From positions 1 to 17,741 of the forward strand of contig JASWJB010000549.1 in NCBI GenBank assembly GCA_032433595.1: 17,741 nt of DNA, written 5' to 3'. The position numbers and the translations under genes were made by a program. The notes under the pieces are model-generated. The model was not told the DNA's origin and did not search any database. It was given only the letters and a program-made list of their open reading frames with translations. This stretch comes from Conoideocrella luteorostrata. Taxonomy: Eukaryota > Ascomycota > Sordariomycetes > Hypocreales > Clavicipitaceae. Positions 1 through 12,247 of this stretch are shown piece by piece; position 1 is the first letter of the stretch, and every line of letters begins with the position of its first letter.

Positions 1-750
1 TATATTATATGGAGAAGCAGGCGCTTGCCGCAAAGACCGCCTGCTTATTATCAAAGATATAGTTTGAGGGAAGTCGAGCCCCCAGTCGGGAATATCATAG
101 CCTGATACCCAAATGTTGCGATTCACTGTCAACGAAGGTGAAATGTGGCGAGGCAGCGATGATTATACATGTCGCCAGGTAAAGAAATGCGTCGACGTTG
201 ATGATGATTGGGTATTGCGCCGCATGTAAGACTTGGCAGCTTCCTGCGTGAATTGCACTGCAGCAATGCAAAATCAAGCAAGACACGTTATGATGCTGGA
301 AACGCCGGTTATTGGAGACTAGGTGATGTGGTGGTGGTGGCGGTCCAGGTTTTGGAGAAAGGCGGGCGGCGGATGTGACCTGATTGATGCGCATGCGCCT
401 AGTGCTGGCTGATAAAGTACAACAGCTGCGCCGCGTACGGAAGTACCTGAGACAGCAAAGAACGGCGCCGTCGGTAAAGTGTGAGTGGATCAAAGGCTCA
501 ATGTTGGCCTTGGCCTTGGGACAATAGCTCACTCCTTCCTCAACAAGTACCAACAAAGCAGGCAGGCACTAACTAACTAGCAGGCTTGAGAGTCTAGGCC
601 TGGCTGGCCTCTCAGTTTACAGAGTACAGAGTGGCACAGAGGCCAGTCGTAACTGAACAGCAGCCAACAAGGATCAGCCGCAAATGGCCGATCCACAGCA
701 GCCCTTTGCTGGACGGCGCTTTACGGAACGGCGACGGGTTCCGAAAGCAA

Positions 751-790
751 TACGGAGTACGGAGTACGGAGAAGTACAGTCTACGGAGTA
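751..790. repeat. TACGGAGTA element, three copies
   Basis: TACGGAGTA occurs at 751-759, at 758-766 (overlapping by two bases) and at 782-790. Single copies on either strand appear at 4531-4539, 11990-11998, 15401-15409 and 15498-15506, all outside coding exons. Here and at 15498 the 9-mer lies close to an ACTAACTAG-type stretch. Whether this is a transposon remnant, a protein-binding site or a simple expansion cannot be decided from one window. Confidence 0.75.
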
Positions 791-856
791 ATATGCCTTC
801 CACATACTAACTAACTAGTGTCTTATTTCACTGCCATGATAACGTAATTAATTATT

Positions 857-872
857 TACTCCGGACGGAGTA
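857..872. repeat. Perfect inverted repeat built from the TACTCCG/CGGAGTA element
   Basis: The two 7-bp arms TACTCCG (857-863) and CGGAGTA (866-872) are exact reverse complements separated by GA. The arms are the same core as the TACGGAGTA element found repeatedly between genes in this window, so this site shows two half-elements facing each other. Confidence 0.7.
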
Positions 873-1737
873 CTCAAGTACTGTTAATACGGCTGTATAA
901 GACTAAGCCGCCTTGGACCTCACAGCCACAACAGCCCTTGAAATAAGAACAAGAGTCTGCTATACAGCATTACATCGATAGTAGAATTATTTTCCGTAAT
1001 TCCCGCCCGCTAAGCTGCTTCCTCTGCGATGTTTATGTGCAATTTGCTTCATCCCAGAGAGAGAGAGTACAATTCGAGGCCCCCGCTGGCACGCGACACC
1101 GCGGGACACCCCAGTGTGATCGTGTCTGGCTCTCAGTATTAGAAGCGTAGTTATCCGCCGTGGGTTTCAAGGTCAGCATGCCCATTATTTCATTTTGCGC
1201 CTGGCTTGTACGGAGCGAGGCAAACTCGGTAATAAGCCGTCTATTGGGCCCAGGCCACCCAGCAAACGGGGCAATCTTGGACCCCCAGGGCACAGGCGAC
1301 AAGGATGCCATATAAATATGCTTGAACAAACCCCCCATACTTCTAATGTTGACACAGTGCAGGACTTTACCTTCTACAACCCCCGGAATGTGCAACATTG
1401 GCCTTCTGCCGAACATAGATGCGTCCCGTGCTTGTATGCACCGGTTTGGGGTGCACAAATGAAAGCAGATAGAGGCGTTTAGCTTTTTTTTTTTTCCCCA
1501 ATGGATTCCAGAGCAGAAGTGACACATCCGCACTACTTTCCGTCAGGGGTTTCTCAATGTTGGTCATGTCACATTAATTGCAGCCGGCGTGTGAATAGGA
1601 CTTGGGCAGAAAAGCTCAAATCAGTCTTGAATGTTGACTTAAAATAATACATGTGATCCGAGCTGGCATTTCTCTAATCGCTGATAATGTTCACCTCTAG
1701 ATGCAAATCCACCAAATGGCGCCTCCTCTTTCTACAC

Positions 1738-3978
<2,241 letters not shown>

Positions 3979-4862
3979 TGGACCGACAGCCTCATGTCGT
4001 GGCGGGTACGCTCTACGCCGAACTGACCGTTCAGCGAAAGGGACAACAGCTGCAGACAACCAAGTATTAAGCACGCGTTGGGTATTCGTATTGTCGATAA
4101 TAACCCAGATTGGCAATGCGACGATGCCGTGCCCAAATCAATGGGAACACGTTCCGAGTAAACCAGCTGCAAAGCAAGTGTAAAGTGTAATACGCAGAGT
4201 ACCCCTAAAATGGACACATGTATTAAAGCGGAGCATTGCATGACCCGGCCGATACCTAAATCTAAGCCATGCCGCCAACCAGAGGGGCCATAACCCGTCG
4301 ACTCAAACTATGCCCATCAGACCAGAATTCTAGCATCTTAAAGAAGCATAAATTATATGGTTTAAATCCACTGATTTATTTGGCTGACCGCAAAGCTTAT
4401 GATGAAAATTTCAGTAGGGATGCGAGAGTTGTTGCGAGTTCAATCACGAATATCGTGGTGTGGATGCAAGCTGCAATGACTCGATTAAATCTTCACCATA
4501 ACTCACCTAGTTGAAGACCATTTCACAGCTTACGGAGTACTAGTATGTTAATTAGCGTCAAGTCTGCTCTTTCAAGCACTTCAGGTCGCCGCCCACGCTA
4601 AATCCTCAAGCCCTCCCAACTAGACACCAGGCGGCATTGGCTAGGATCCCCACCACCACTAACAATTAACCACTGCACGTTACGGCATCCCACGCCATAT
4701 ACTTGGATACTACATCCCAAGTTCCACGAAAGAGAAGAAATGTGTACCAGGTGAAGAGTGGATTTTCGAAATTTAACGAATTTGTCCTATTTCTATTGAA
4801 ATACCGCCCTTGTCTCTGGCAGGACGACGCACACGTCTTTTTGTGATAGGACTGGTGCCGGT
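3979..4862. other. Divergent intergenic region between mns1 and atg10
   Basis: This stretch of 884 bp separates two genes transcribed away from each other, so it should hold both promoters. No clear TATA box or binding-site array stands out. One TACGGAGTA element lies at 4531-4539. The first 45 bp next to mns1 may be coding if that gene has an additional 5' exon. I see no gene of its own here. Confidence 0.55.
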
Positions 4863-5676
4863 ATGGAGATTGAGAACTACCCATTTCTCAGCCCAGATGA
4901 GTTTGCCGAGGCTTGTCATCACCTCGACAGTCAGTACTGTCATGCAACTCTAGGCCCATTAAGGAAACGCTGGAAGCTTAGAGTTAATACAGCTCTTGAC
5001 ATGGCATTCTCAGTGGATGGTGGTTACACTACGTACATCCAAATTGTTCGGCCGCTAGGAACGAAAGACGATATCGACTTGGACATGAGCAATTTTTCGA
5101 TATCGGGGCTCAAGACAGATGATCTGGCTCCATTTGAAGACGGCGAAGTGGTCAAGGCAGAAGAGGTAGATCAGGTATGGTTCACGTAATTGTGTCAAAA
5201 AATTTGTGTATTCTATCCTAACATTTCTTTTAGGCTGCCATTGTAAGGGACGTGCCTCACGACACGGGACACGTAACATATGAAATTCATCTCCATCCCA
5301 CGTATAGAGTCCCGTGTCTTTGGTTCAGCATCCATGGCCTCCCTTCGGATGAACCTGCCTTCAACATAGACACCGTATTCCGTCGCCTGGTCCCCGACGA
5401 ATACAAGAATGGGCTTCGTGGGATGGGAGGAATCGGCGGTATCTCAGCAGATGTGAGCGCGTAAATGTTGTTCCCCCTGGAAAATTAGCTTAACTAATCA
5501 TTTGATTGCAGCATCACCCAGTGACGGGACTTCCTTCATTCTTTGTTCACCCTTGCCTGCTCGGAGATGCCATATCCAACTTCCACTGCACCAGAAAGGA
5601 CTATTTGATAATTTGGCTGGGTTTAGTCGGAGGATGTGTAGGCCTGTGGATACCCAAAGAAATGGTAATTCAATGA
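4863..5676 (+). CDS. atg10: Autophagy E2-like conjugating enzyme Atg10
   Basis: Atg10 accepts Atg12 from the E1 Atg7 and attaches it to Atg5, a step needed for autophagosome formation. Exons 4863-5174, 5234-5452 and 5512-5676 give 231 aa; both introns are 59 nt, with TCCTAAC and CTTAACTAA branch-like sequences. The central YEIHLHPTYRVPCLWF (about 120-135) matches the conserved E2-like core strand region, and FFVHPC (187-192) contains the HPC motif whose Cys192 should be the thioester-forming residue. The protein is longer than yeast Atg10 (167 aa) but normal for filamentous fungi. The N-terminal MEIENYPFLSPDEF fits the family start. The gene ends 67 bp from the stop of the convergent snRNP gene, so their 3' ends probably overlap. 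Confidence 0.92.
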
Positions 5677-5743
5677 AGACCCGGGTATCATTAAGTGGAA
5701 GATGTCGTCGGGACACGGCGATTTCATCTGACATGTTTGTTGC

Positions 5744-6446
5744 TCATTCATCATCGCTGTCTTCCTCCATAGCCACATCTCCTTCGCTATCTTCCTCCTC
5801 GTCTTCTTCTTCCCGTGTGCGTTTCTGACCCCTGCTCTCAGGCGTGCCAGCATCCTTCATTACGTGATCTGCGGCAGCCGGTGGCTTGGAGGGTGCGGTA
5901 CCAGCCGTGGGAGCGTTGAAAATGCTTTGCTGGAGCTGTGTTTGCTCGACAACGGCGGCTCCTGAGGCATTTGGCATTTTGAAAGTTCCATCGAGTTTGG
6001 CAACGAAGTGCGACTTTGATTTGGCGTATTGTATTTTCTAATGACGCAGGTACTCGTCAGTGACCACGTATGTCAATACGACGATTGGAATTACCTACAA
6101 GTTTGCGACCGAGAAACTCCTGTCCTTCTAGGGATCTCATAGCCTGAGTGGCCGTCTGCACGTCTCGGTAGACAACATGTGCCTGGCCGCGCATGTTCAT
6201 TGTTTTCAGGGCCACGACGTCCAAGACCGGTCCGTATGTTGAGAAAAGCATGTAGAGCGCGGTTCGAAGGTCGGCTTTTTGAATTTTTGACGACGGCAGA
6301 TTTGTAATATATAGACTATTGATGTTAGGCATAGACCCACGGGAGAGTATAGTATTTACTCACCTCTGATTTGGAGGGATAGGTTGGACTTTAGCAGGCA
6401 AGGAGGAATTCGGCACCAGGCCGCGTGATGATACAGCGGTAGCCAT
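5744..6446 (-). CDS. msl1: U2 snRNP B''/U1A-type protein with one RRM
   Basis: Binds a stem-loop of U2 (or U1) snRNA in the nucleus as part of the spliceosome. Exons 6446-6364, 6315-6099 and 6037-5744 give 197 aa; introns are 48 and 61 nt with CCTAACATC and CACTGACGA branch-like sites. The single RRM spans about residues 28-112: RNP2 is LYITNL (29-34) and RNP1 is RGQAHVVY (70-77), followed by KIQYAKSKSHFVAKLDGTF, all typical of the U1A/U2B'' family. After a linker the C-terminus is strongly acidic (EEEDEEEDSEGD and similar). The single RRM argues for U2B''/Msl1 rather than a two-RRM U1A/Mud1, but this is inference. The second donor, GTAGGT, is not the usual consensus, yet it is the only choice that keeps the family motif in frame. 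Confidence 0.9.
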
Positions 6447-6833
6447 GGTGACCCAATCGCTGCTGTTTTGCAATATATATACCTGAATATGATACTTGTG
6501 GTGTCTGCAATCGCAGCGCGGGGTGTGAATGCGGATAAGGACACTGAGTGATTGAAGCAGTCGTTGACGAATTGCTAGCACGACTGGTGAATGGAGATTT
6601 TCCTTCAGCGTCGCGATGTCGCGAGCATGACTGGGTTGGCCCGAGCTCCACCCTACTAGGCAGAGCAGCATGGGTTGGACGTACCAGTCACTACGTAACA
6701 CTGCTCAGCCAGCTCTACAACCCCGCCATCATCCTCAATATCGTAGACCTTTTCTTTAACATCTCTCCCCCTCCCCCCTTCCATCCGCGATAGTAGAGAG
6801 CTACTCCTATCGCCAGAAAAATAATCAATCGTC
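6447..6833. promoter_or_regulatory. Shared divergent promoter region (snRNP gene / arpc1)
   Basis: The 387 bp between the two start codons must hold both promoters. A C/T-rich tract (about 6764-6788, with CTCCCCCTCCCCCCTTCC) lies about 45-70 bp before the arpc1 ATG, as is common in constitutively expressed fungal genes. No TATA box is obvious. An open frame at 6548-6793 does not look like a gene. Confidence 0.6.
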
Positions 6834-8042
6834 ATGTCTGCGCCTGAGGTTCACCACCTATTCCACCACTCAATCGCTGACCATTCGTTCTCGGCTGATC
6901 ACAGCACGCTAGCCGTTGCTCGAGACTCCGCTATCGAGCTGTACGGCAGAGTCGGCAATGCATTTAAACTTAAGGATGAGTTGAAGGGTCACGATAAGAC
7001 AGTCACAAGCGTGGACATTGCTCCTAGCAGTGGCCGGATTGTGACTTGCTCTCAAGGTCAGTACAAATTTCATACCTCCGTGATCAATAACCCGAACTAA
7101 TAACCAAGGTAAACAGATCGAAATGCGATCGTGTGGGAGCCCTCTCCTACAGGTTACAAGCCCACCCTCGTACTTCTCCGAATCAGCAGAGCCGCTACCT
7201 TTGTTCGCTGGTCCCCCTCCGAGACAAAGTTCGCCGTCGGCTCTGGGGACCGCGTAATTGCCGTCTGCTACTTCGAGGAGGAGAATGATTGGTGGGTTTC
7301 CAAGCATCTGAAGAAGCCAATTCGCAGCACCATCACCAGCGTAGCCTGGCATCCCAACTCCGTGCTTCTCGCCGCCGGTTCGACCGACGCCCACGCGAGA
7401 GTCTTTTCCAGCTTCATCAAGGGAGTCGACAGCAAGCCTGACCCGGGTGTCTGGGGTGAAAGACTACCCTTCAACACTGTCTGTGGAGAATATCTAAACA
7501 ACTCGGCTGGGTGGGTTCACTCAGTCGCCTTCTCTCCGAGCGGTGACAGTCTGGCATTTGCTGCCCACGACAGCAGCATCACAGTGGTTTATCCCACTGG
7601 TCCAGAGCAACCTCCCCGTGCTATCCTCACTGTATCGACGCAGCTGCTGCCATTCAAGAGTCTACTTTGGAAGAGCGAGGATGAGATTATCGCTGCTGGA
7701 TACGATTGCGAGGCTTTCCGTTTCAAGGGCAGCGAGTCAGGCTGGCAACTTACTGGCCCCGTGGAGTCAAAGGGCCGTGATGCTAGTTCTCAGCGGGAAG
7801 AGTCTGCGCTGAACATGTTCCGACAGATGGATTTAAAGGGCAAGCTCAAGGACGATACACAGCTGAAGACGATTCATCAAAACACAGTTTTGACTGTCCG
7901 TCCGTTTGAGTCCTCTGGTGGACGCGTCACCAAGTTTACCAGTAAGTACGCCGTCATCCCAAAATATACCGTGGTTCTATGATGGCTAACAATTGCTGCA
8001 GCTAGTGGTGTGGATGGACGTGTCGTCATTTGGAACGCCTAG
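6834..8042 (+). CDS. arc40: Arp2/3 complex subunit ARPC1/Arc40 (WD40 propeller)
   Basis: The p40 WD-repeat subunit of the Arp2/3 complex, which nucleates branched actin at endocytic patches and hyphal tips. Exons 6834-7056, 7117-7941 and 8002-8042 give 362 aa; both introns are 60 nt. WD-type blades are visible, for example TVTSVDIAPSSGRIVTCSQD (about 56-75), ATFVRWSP, TITSVAWHPNSVLLAAGSTD and GWVHSVAFSPSGDSLAFAAH. The insert ALNMFRQMDLKGK is a hallmark of ARPC1 near the C-terminus, and the last exon supplies the final WD strand, GRVVIWNA. Length matches the family (about 370 aa). The ATG is preceded by a pyrimidine-rich leader. Confidence 0.96.
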
Positions 8043-8334
8043 ATAGAATATCGCGCTGGTCAATATCTCGTAGAAATGAACTGACATATATTTCAAATTA
8101 TTTTGCCGTTTGGAAAGCTTCGGCAGTTGTGCAACATCAACTTTCTGTGCTATTTACACTATTCTCATGGTAAGTTCTGGACATGAAAATCTATAGGATA
8201 TTTCTATTTAGTAGCAATAACCAATCACATATAGGTAATGGCTTGGCAAGGCCCAACAAGTCAAGTGGATGCATATTTACGAAGTTAAATTTTATTTTTT
8301 TGATCTGGCTACCTTGACTTCTCTCAATGAGCAC
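8043..8334. other. Short convergent intergenic region (arc40 / mmf1)
   Basis: 292 bp between two stop codons of converging genes. It is AT-rich, holds the 3' untranslated regions of both and shows no gene or clear repeat. Confidence 0.6.
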
Positions 8335-9076
8335 TTAAGGGAGGGCAATAGCTTCAATCTCGACGTCGACATTCTTAGGCAGAGTCTTGACGGCAACGCA
8401 GCTGCGGGCGGGCTTGTGGGCGAACCACTTCTCGTAGACAGAGTTCATCTCCTATAGCCATAGTTAGCATTCAAGCCAAATCAAAGCTTATAGTCTCCAA
8501 ATTTTGGGCGGGATCATACAGCGAAGTGAGCCATGTCAGAGAGGAAGATATTGCACTTGACAACCTTGGGGATGGAAGAGCCAGCCTCCTTCAGAACAGC
8601 CTCGAGGTTCTGGCAGCACTGCTTGGTCTTGTCGGCAATGGAGCCCTCAACCATGGTTCCCTCAGCAGTCAAGGGGATCTGGCCGGAGCAGTAGATAGCC
8701 GTAGGAGTCTTGACGGCCTGGGACTACAGCATGGGAGATGAATCCGTTAGTAACAATCCTTTTTGTATTTTTTCTTACCTCAATGGTCATATTTGAAGCT
8801 CGAGGGGATACTCACGTAAGGTCCGACAGCTAGAGCGCCATTTTGTCAGAATGACCGGACATTTATCGGAGAGAGGAGGCTCGAGGGCACAGCAAACTTA
8901 CGGAAAGGAGCGTCCTTGGTGAAGATAATTTGCTGGTCCGCCATTGTCGATTTGGCACGAAGGTGAACTGAATTCGGCGTGAACTTTGGTCCTGCAGCTG
9001 CGGCTCGTCGAGCAGAAGTATTGAGGACGCGTCCAAAAGAGGATCGCGGGGCAAGCCGGGCAACAATCGACGACAT
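8335..9076 (-). CDS. mmf1: RidA/YjgF family reactive imine deaminase, Mmf1/Hmf1 type
   Basis: Hydrolyses reactive 2-aminoacrylate and related enamines/imines made by PLP enzymes, protecting mitochondria. Exons 9076-8902, 8829-8816, 8723-8520 and 8451-8335 give 169 aa. The second exon is only 14 nt (CTGTCGGACCTTAC) and encodes most of the PVGPY motif, which is conserved in the family. Introns are 72, 92 and 68 nt, two of them with TACTAAC and GCTAAC branch sites. Residues 1-45 are Arg/Ser/Ala-rich with almost no acidic residues, as in a mitochondrial presequence. A second ATG at 8944-8942 (residue 45, [14 protein letters not shown]) sits exactly where cytosolic RidA proteins start. The core contains [20 protein letters not shown] and [12 protein letters not shown]; the Arg in PARS is the substrate carboxylate-binding residue of the family. 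Confidence 0.94.
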
Positions 9077-10661
9077 ACCTGTGGTGTGTGAGGTAAAGCG
9101 TTAGAAGAATGCTGGTAGCGTAGCTTGGTTCAGAAGCAGATTGTATCCTACAGAAGTCGGAATATGAAAAGATCGGAGAAATCGAGCGGAGAGGGTTCGA
9201 GGATGACGGGGTCCTGGGTTTAGAAATACCAAGGACAAGCAAGCTCCTGCTATCCTGCACCAATTGACAAGTTGATTCGCCTTCAGCGTGCCGCGGGGCA
9301 GTGTGCGGGTTCTGGCGGCCCAGATGGTCTCAATTGGTGTGCAGACGGCCCACCACGGGCAGAGCGAGGAAGCACCTGGATGCCCTGGGGAGCATATTGC
9401 GTTACGTACAATGTACGTTGCTTTTACTTGATACGACAAGGTCATGGACACGCAGACATAGTCGGGCTATGACTAAGGTTTAGTGACCTCCCGAAGTGAG
9501 TGTAGGAGATGATCCGGTAGAATTACTGGGTCGGAGTGTATCGGATACCGGCCGGAGATGGCGATGCGAGGCCGCAGTGAGGTTCCAATGAAATTATCCC
9601 GGTGTATTCTTTCAGCCATAGCAAAGGAGGTACAGCCAATGTCTACTCTGTTCCTGATGAGTTATGGATATTATCAACCATATTTCAGGTTTACGACACA
9701 TCTTTAAACACTGGCTGTAGCCAGACAAGAGAAACAGAAGCGACCTTGTCAAGGTGCAGACGATTCTGCCTCTGCCGTTGGCGTCGATTTTCATGGCGTC
9801 TTACTACACCGATGAGCGTTACTCCAGAATGCTGCCACATCGCAAATTTCGCAAATGCGGAAGGCTTCAAAACGGCAAGGATGGTCGGGAAACATAATGA
9901 TTCCTAGTTTGTACCGCATTGGTGGCAGAGCCCGCGCACACCTGGAATCAAGGATCTAAACGCGGGTTTCGTTTGGTTTTGTACACATGAGACGAAGCAT
10001 GCCCTCACAGAACGGTTGAACAAGAATTTTGAATAAATAAATAAATAAAGACAATTTCGTCTCCCATGGACTCATCTCAATGCGAGAAAAAATATAATGG
10101 GATTCCGGCTATATATCCTGCCAGAGAACATTGACCAAAAATTCCCTTTCACAGGAATCCAGTATTTGCGTTGTGTAGCAGTGTGCGGCCTTGAAAAGCT
10201 TACGAATAAAGCAAATCCCAAGCTCAACAAGGGGGACCTATAATTGATACACAGAGCTTCCTCGCAGGATAGATAGGAACAATAGAACAATTTTTCTACG
10301 TGCCCAGAATGGAAAAGACGAGTGCTGAATGTCTTCTCCCATGGTTTTACTGTACGGATGAGTACTCGATTAATCTTCAACGATTGTATATGGTTTACCA
10401 GTGCATGCTCCCGATACTTGATTGGGAGGCTGCGTAGCCACTTGGTGTTTGATGCTTAAATGACCTTACGTCTGTAATTCTTAGTAGCTATTTAATACTC
10501 AGATCCACAAATTCCACGATTTGACCCCGACCGACTGACGTAAGTTCCTCGTGGTTCTCTCCCTCGGCTTTAGCGCTGTTGGTGTAGGTGTTATGCCTAA
10601 CAAAGTTGTGCATAGGCGTTAGGCGACCAAATGCCCAATGTGTAAGAAATATTATGATTGA
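9077..10661. other. Gene-poor region upstream of mmf1
   Basis: The part near 9077-9300 is the leader and promoter of mmf1. The leader has a TTCTAAC branch-like site and a CACAG ending at 9079, so a 5' UTR intron is possible, but I could not find a strong donor. A 15-bp near-palindrome ACGTACAATGTACGT lies at 9404-9418. From 9480 to 10661 I recognise no gene; open frames at 9602-9907 and 10072-10380 have no motif. A tetranucleotide run lies at 10032-10049. Confidence 0.55.
10032..10049. repeat. (AATA)n microsatellite
   Basis: Four tandem AATA units plus AA, in AT-rich intergenic DNA. Confidence 0.85.
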
Positions 10662-11584
10662 TTATTCCAGTGGTATTAATACCCGAGAGGCCAATTTCGC
10701 AAGATTTTCCAGCTTTAGAGTAGGAACGATGATATCGTGTTCTCGTTCGCTCGGAGGTCTTAGAAGTAGCTTCTCAAATCCCAGTGTGGGCCCATCGCTA
10801 ACAATAGCCTGAAAAGCCCCAGAGTCTTCTGAAACCTTGCCTGTTGAAATCATCTGTATTGTGATTTCCTGCTTCTAAACTTGCTGTGGTGGAACCAATG
10901 CTGCTAAGCGTGTACGATAGGAACGAGGTAAGGACTCTTTCTCCACTTCTCGATGAGGATATTTTGCTCCTTGTTGATATACTTGATCAAAATAACAATA
11001 TTGACTGTATGGTCCGAATCAGTGAACCATCTTCTCATTGCCGTTCTGAGGTTTTCAATAGAATTAGTGACTCCCATCTCGATTACCAGAGTTGGCCAAA
11101 CTTTCAGATATCGTGACATAGGCATGGCGGACGAGTCTGTTTCATGACCAGCTGCATTGAGACTTTTATATGTGACACGACCCGTTTCAACCCATTCGTT
11201 ACATAGACATAGGACCATGTGAAGCATTTGTGTGTGGATGATAGACATGAAGTTTCGACGTGTCACCTCGTGGACCATGGTAGGTAGCTTGATCATAACA
11301 GCTTGTAGATCAGAAAAGTAGGAGACTCGATATCTGCGACAATCTCTATCTCGTCGTTTCTCGATTTTATTGTAGTCGGATGACGTGACATCTAAGAATA
11401 TAAATTAGCGTTTAACTTTTAGTAAAAAGCGATTCCTAGGATTCAGAAAAACTACTATACCTGATACGTAGAGCGCATTTTGCTAGTATGGTAAAGTGGA
11501 GAGGGTTTGAACGAGCTTTCTGACATTTGTAAACTTGATAGATTGAAGAAGTGGTTCCTCATCCAAGGGCGAGATGGAAGCCAT
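10662..11584 (-). pseudogene. Degraded member of a fungal gene family resembling PD-(D/E)XK nuclease-fold proteins
   Basis: Fragments in the same order as one protein can be read on this strand. The first exon starts at 11584 (MASISPLDEEPLLQSIKF...) and has an in-frame TAG at 11485-11483. A 69-nt intron (11460-11392, GTATAG...TTAG with a GCTAAT site) restores phase. Exon 2 is open from 11391 to a TAG at 10906-10904 and includes YFSDLQAVMIKLP, WPTLVIEMGVTNSIENLR, WFTDSDHTVNIVILI and ILIEKW. A one-base shift just before that stop continues the similarity (TRLAALVPPQQV), with another TAG at 10877-10875, then LGFEKLLLRPP and DIIVPTLKLENLA to a stop at 10662. The pattern Pro-x-x-VIEvG...S...L...W...S...V-x-IVI...I-x-IEKW...F-x-LRPP recalls a widespread fungal family of hypothetical proteins with a restriction-endonuclease-like core. 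Two nonsense codons and one frameshift argue for decay. I know no function for it; alternatives are sequencing errors or unusual splicing. Confidence 0.65.
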
Positions 11585-11718
11585 TTTGATCTTGTCTGCC
11601 TGCGAGAAATTTTTTGTGTCAAATGGAAGTTTTTAAGTTCAGCTGGTGAGTTAAGCCAGAAGATTTGTAGCGCCCTTGGTCTCCAGCGTCTTGAGCTGTA
11701 TGGCCTACTTGCAAAAGG

Positions 11719-11792
11719 TGCTGCTATTACTCCTGCTGCTGCCGCTACCGCTACCGCTACCGCTACTCCTACCACTACTGCTGCCGCTACTA
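11719..11792. repeat. Degenerate trinucleotide/hexanucleotide repeat with (CCGCTA)4 core
   Basis: Four exact CCGCTA units at 11742-11765 lie inside a longer imperfect tract of GCT, GCC, ACT and CCT triplets. On either strand it translates to low-complexity Ala/Thr or Ala/Val runs. It starts about 135 bp upstream of the first ATG of the pseudogene at 10662-11584. Confidence 0.8.
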
Positions 11793-12233
11793 CAGAGAAT
11801 ACTTCTAAAATATAGCACTTATACTGCTAAAGAAGCGTTGTTACTACTGCTTAAGAGATGTGTTTATTAGTGGGAGGTTGGTTGAGATGGCCCTTGATAG
11901 CTACATGGCTGCACGCAATAGCGCTATTCTAATTTTCATGTGTTCTTTCTCGAACTTGGTGTGCGGCTACGGTGAAAGGGACGAGGCTGTACTCCGTAGG
12001 GGCTAACAAAAAACAAGTGCTGTCTGCAACTTTGGCTGATATGCCATCGTACCAGACGTCTTCATAGTTATTACGAGAACATGCCAGAGTGTTCTGACGA
12101 GCCAACAGAAATATTGATGGCCATTGACTGTCCTACTCCATACTCAACTATTGTTCGGAGGAAAGTATGTTCCTAGAATAGTCGTGGGTCCAGACTTCGA
12201 GTTATTTCGAGCCAATCGTCGAGCACGACTCAA

Positions 12234-12247
12234 CCCCCCCCCCCCCC
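12234..12247. repeat. Homopolymer run of 14 C
   Basis: Fourteen consecutive C bases between AA and TGCGCC. Length may vary between strains or be mis-sequenced. Confidence 0.85.

Larger units (their letters stand above)
1..1737. other. Gene-poor intergenic region
   Basis: I found no supportable gene here. Open frames exist on the minus strand (95-556, 1033-1533) and plus strand (1195-1482), but they depend on non-ATG starts or overlap one another, carry no recognisable motif and have low-complexity composition. The region contains the densest group of the TACGGAGTA element (751-790 and 857-872), two copies of ACTAACTAACTAG near 569 and 806, a GA dinucleotide run near 1057 and a run of 12 T at 1484-1495. 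The right end presumably includes the 3' untranslated region of the mannosidase gene, which ends at 1738. Confidence 0.6.

Noticed and set aside
95..556. 153-aa open frame on the minus strand
   Set aside because: No recognisable motif, a proline/histidine-rich stretch from GGTGG repeats, and no splice-site context or partner exon.
1033..1567. Overlapping open frames on both strands near 1033-1567
   Set aside because: They start at uncertain codons, overlap each other, cross a poly-T run and match nothing I know.
6360..6793. Several open frames in the divergent promoter region
   Set aside because: They overlap the first snRNP exon or its promoter and lack protein features; the real exon is 6446-6364.
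8521..8741. 71-aa plus-strand open frame
   Set aside because: It is the reverse-strand shadow of mmf1 exon 3.
9602..10380. Open frames at 9602-9907 (+) and 10072-10380 (-)
   Set aside because: No motif, no splice context and AT-rich irregular composition.
11455..11815. Ala/Val- or Ala/Thr-rich open frames on both strands across the simple repeat
   Set aside because: Their length comes from the triplet repeat; the minus-strand frame also differs from the frame that continues into the nuclease-like pseudogene.
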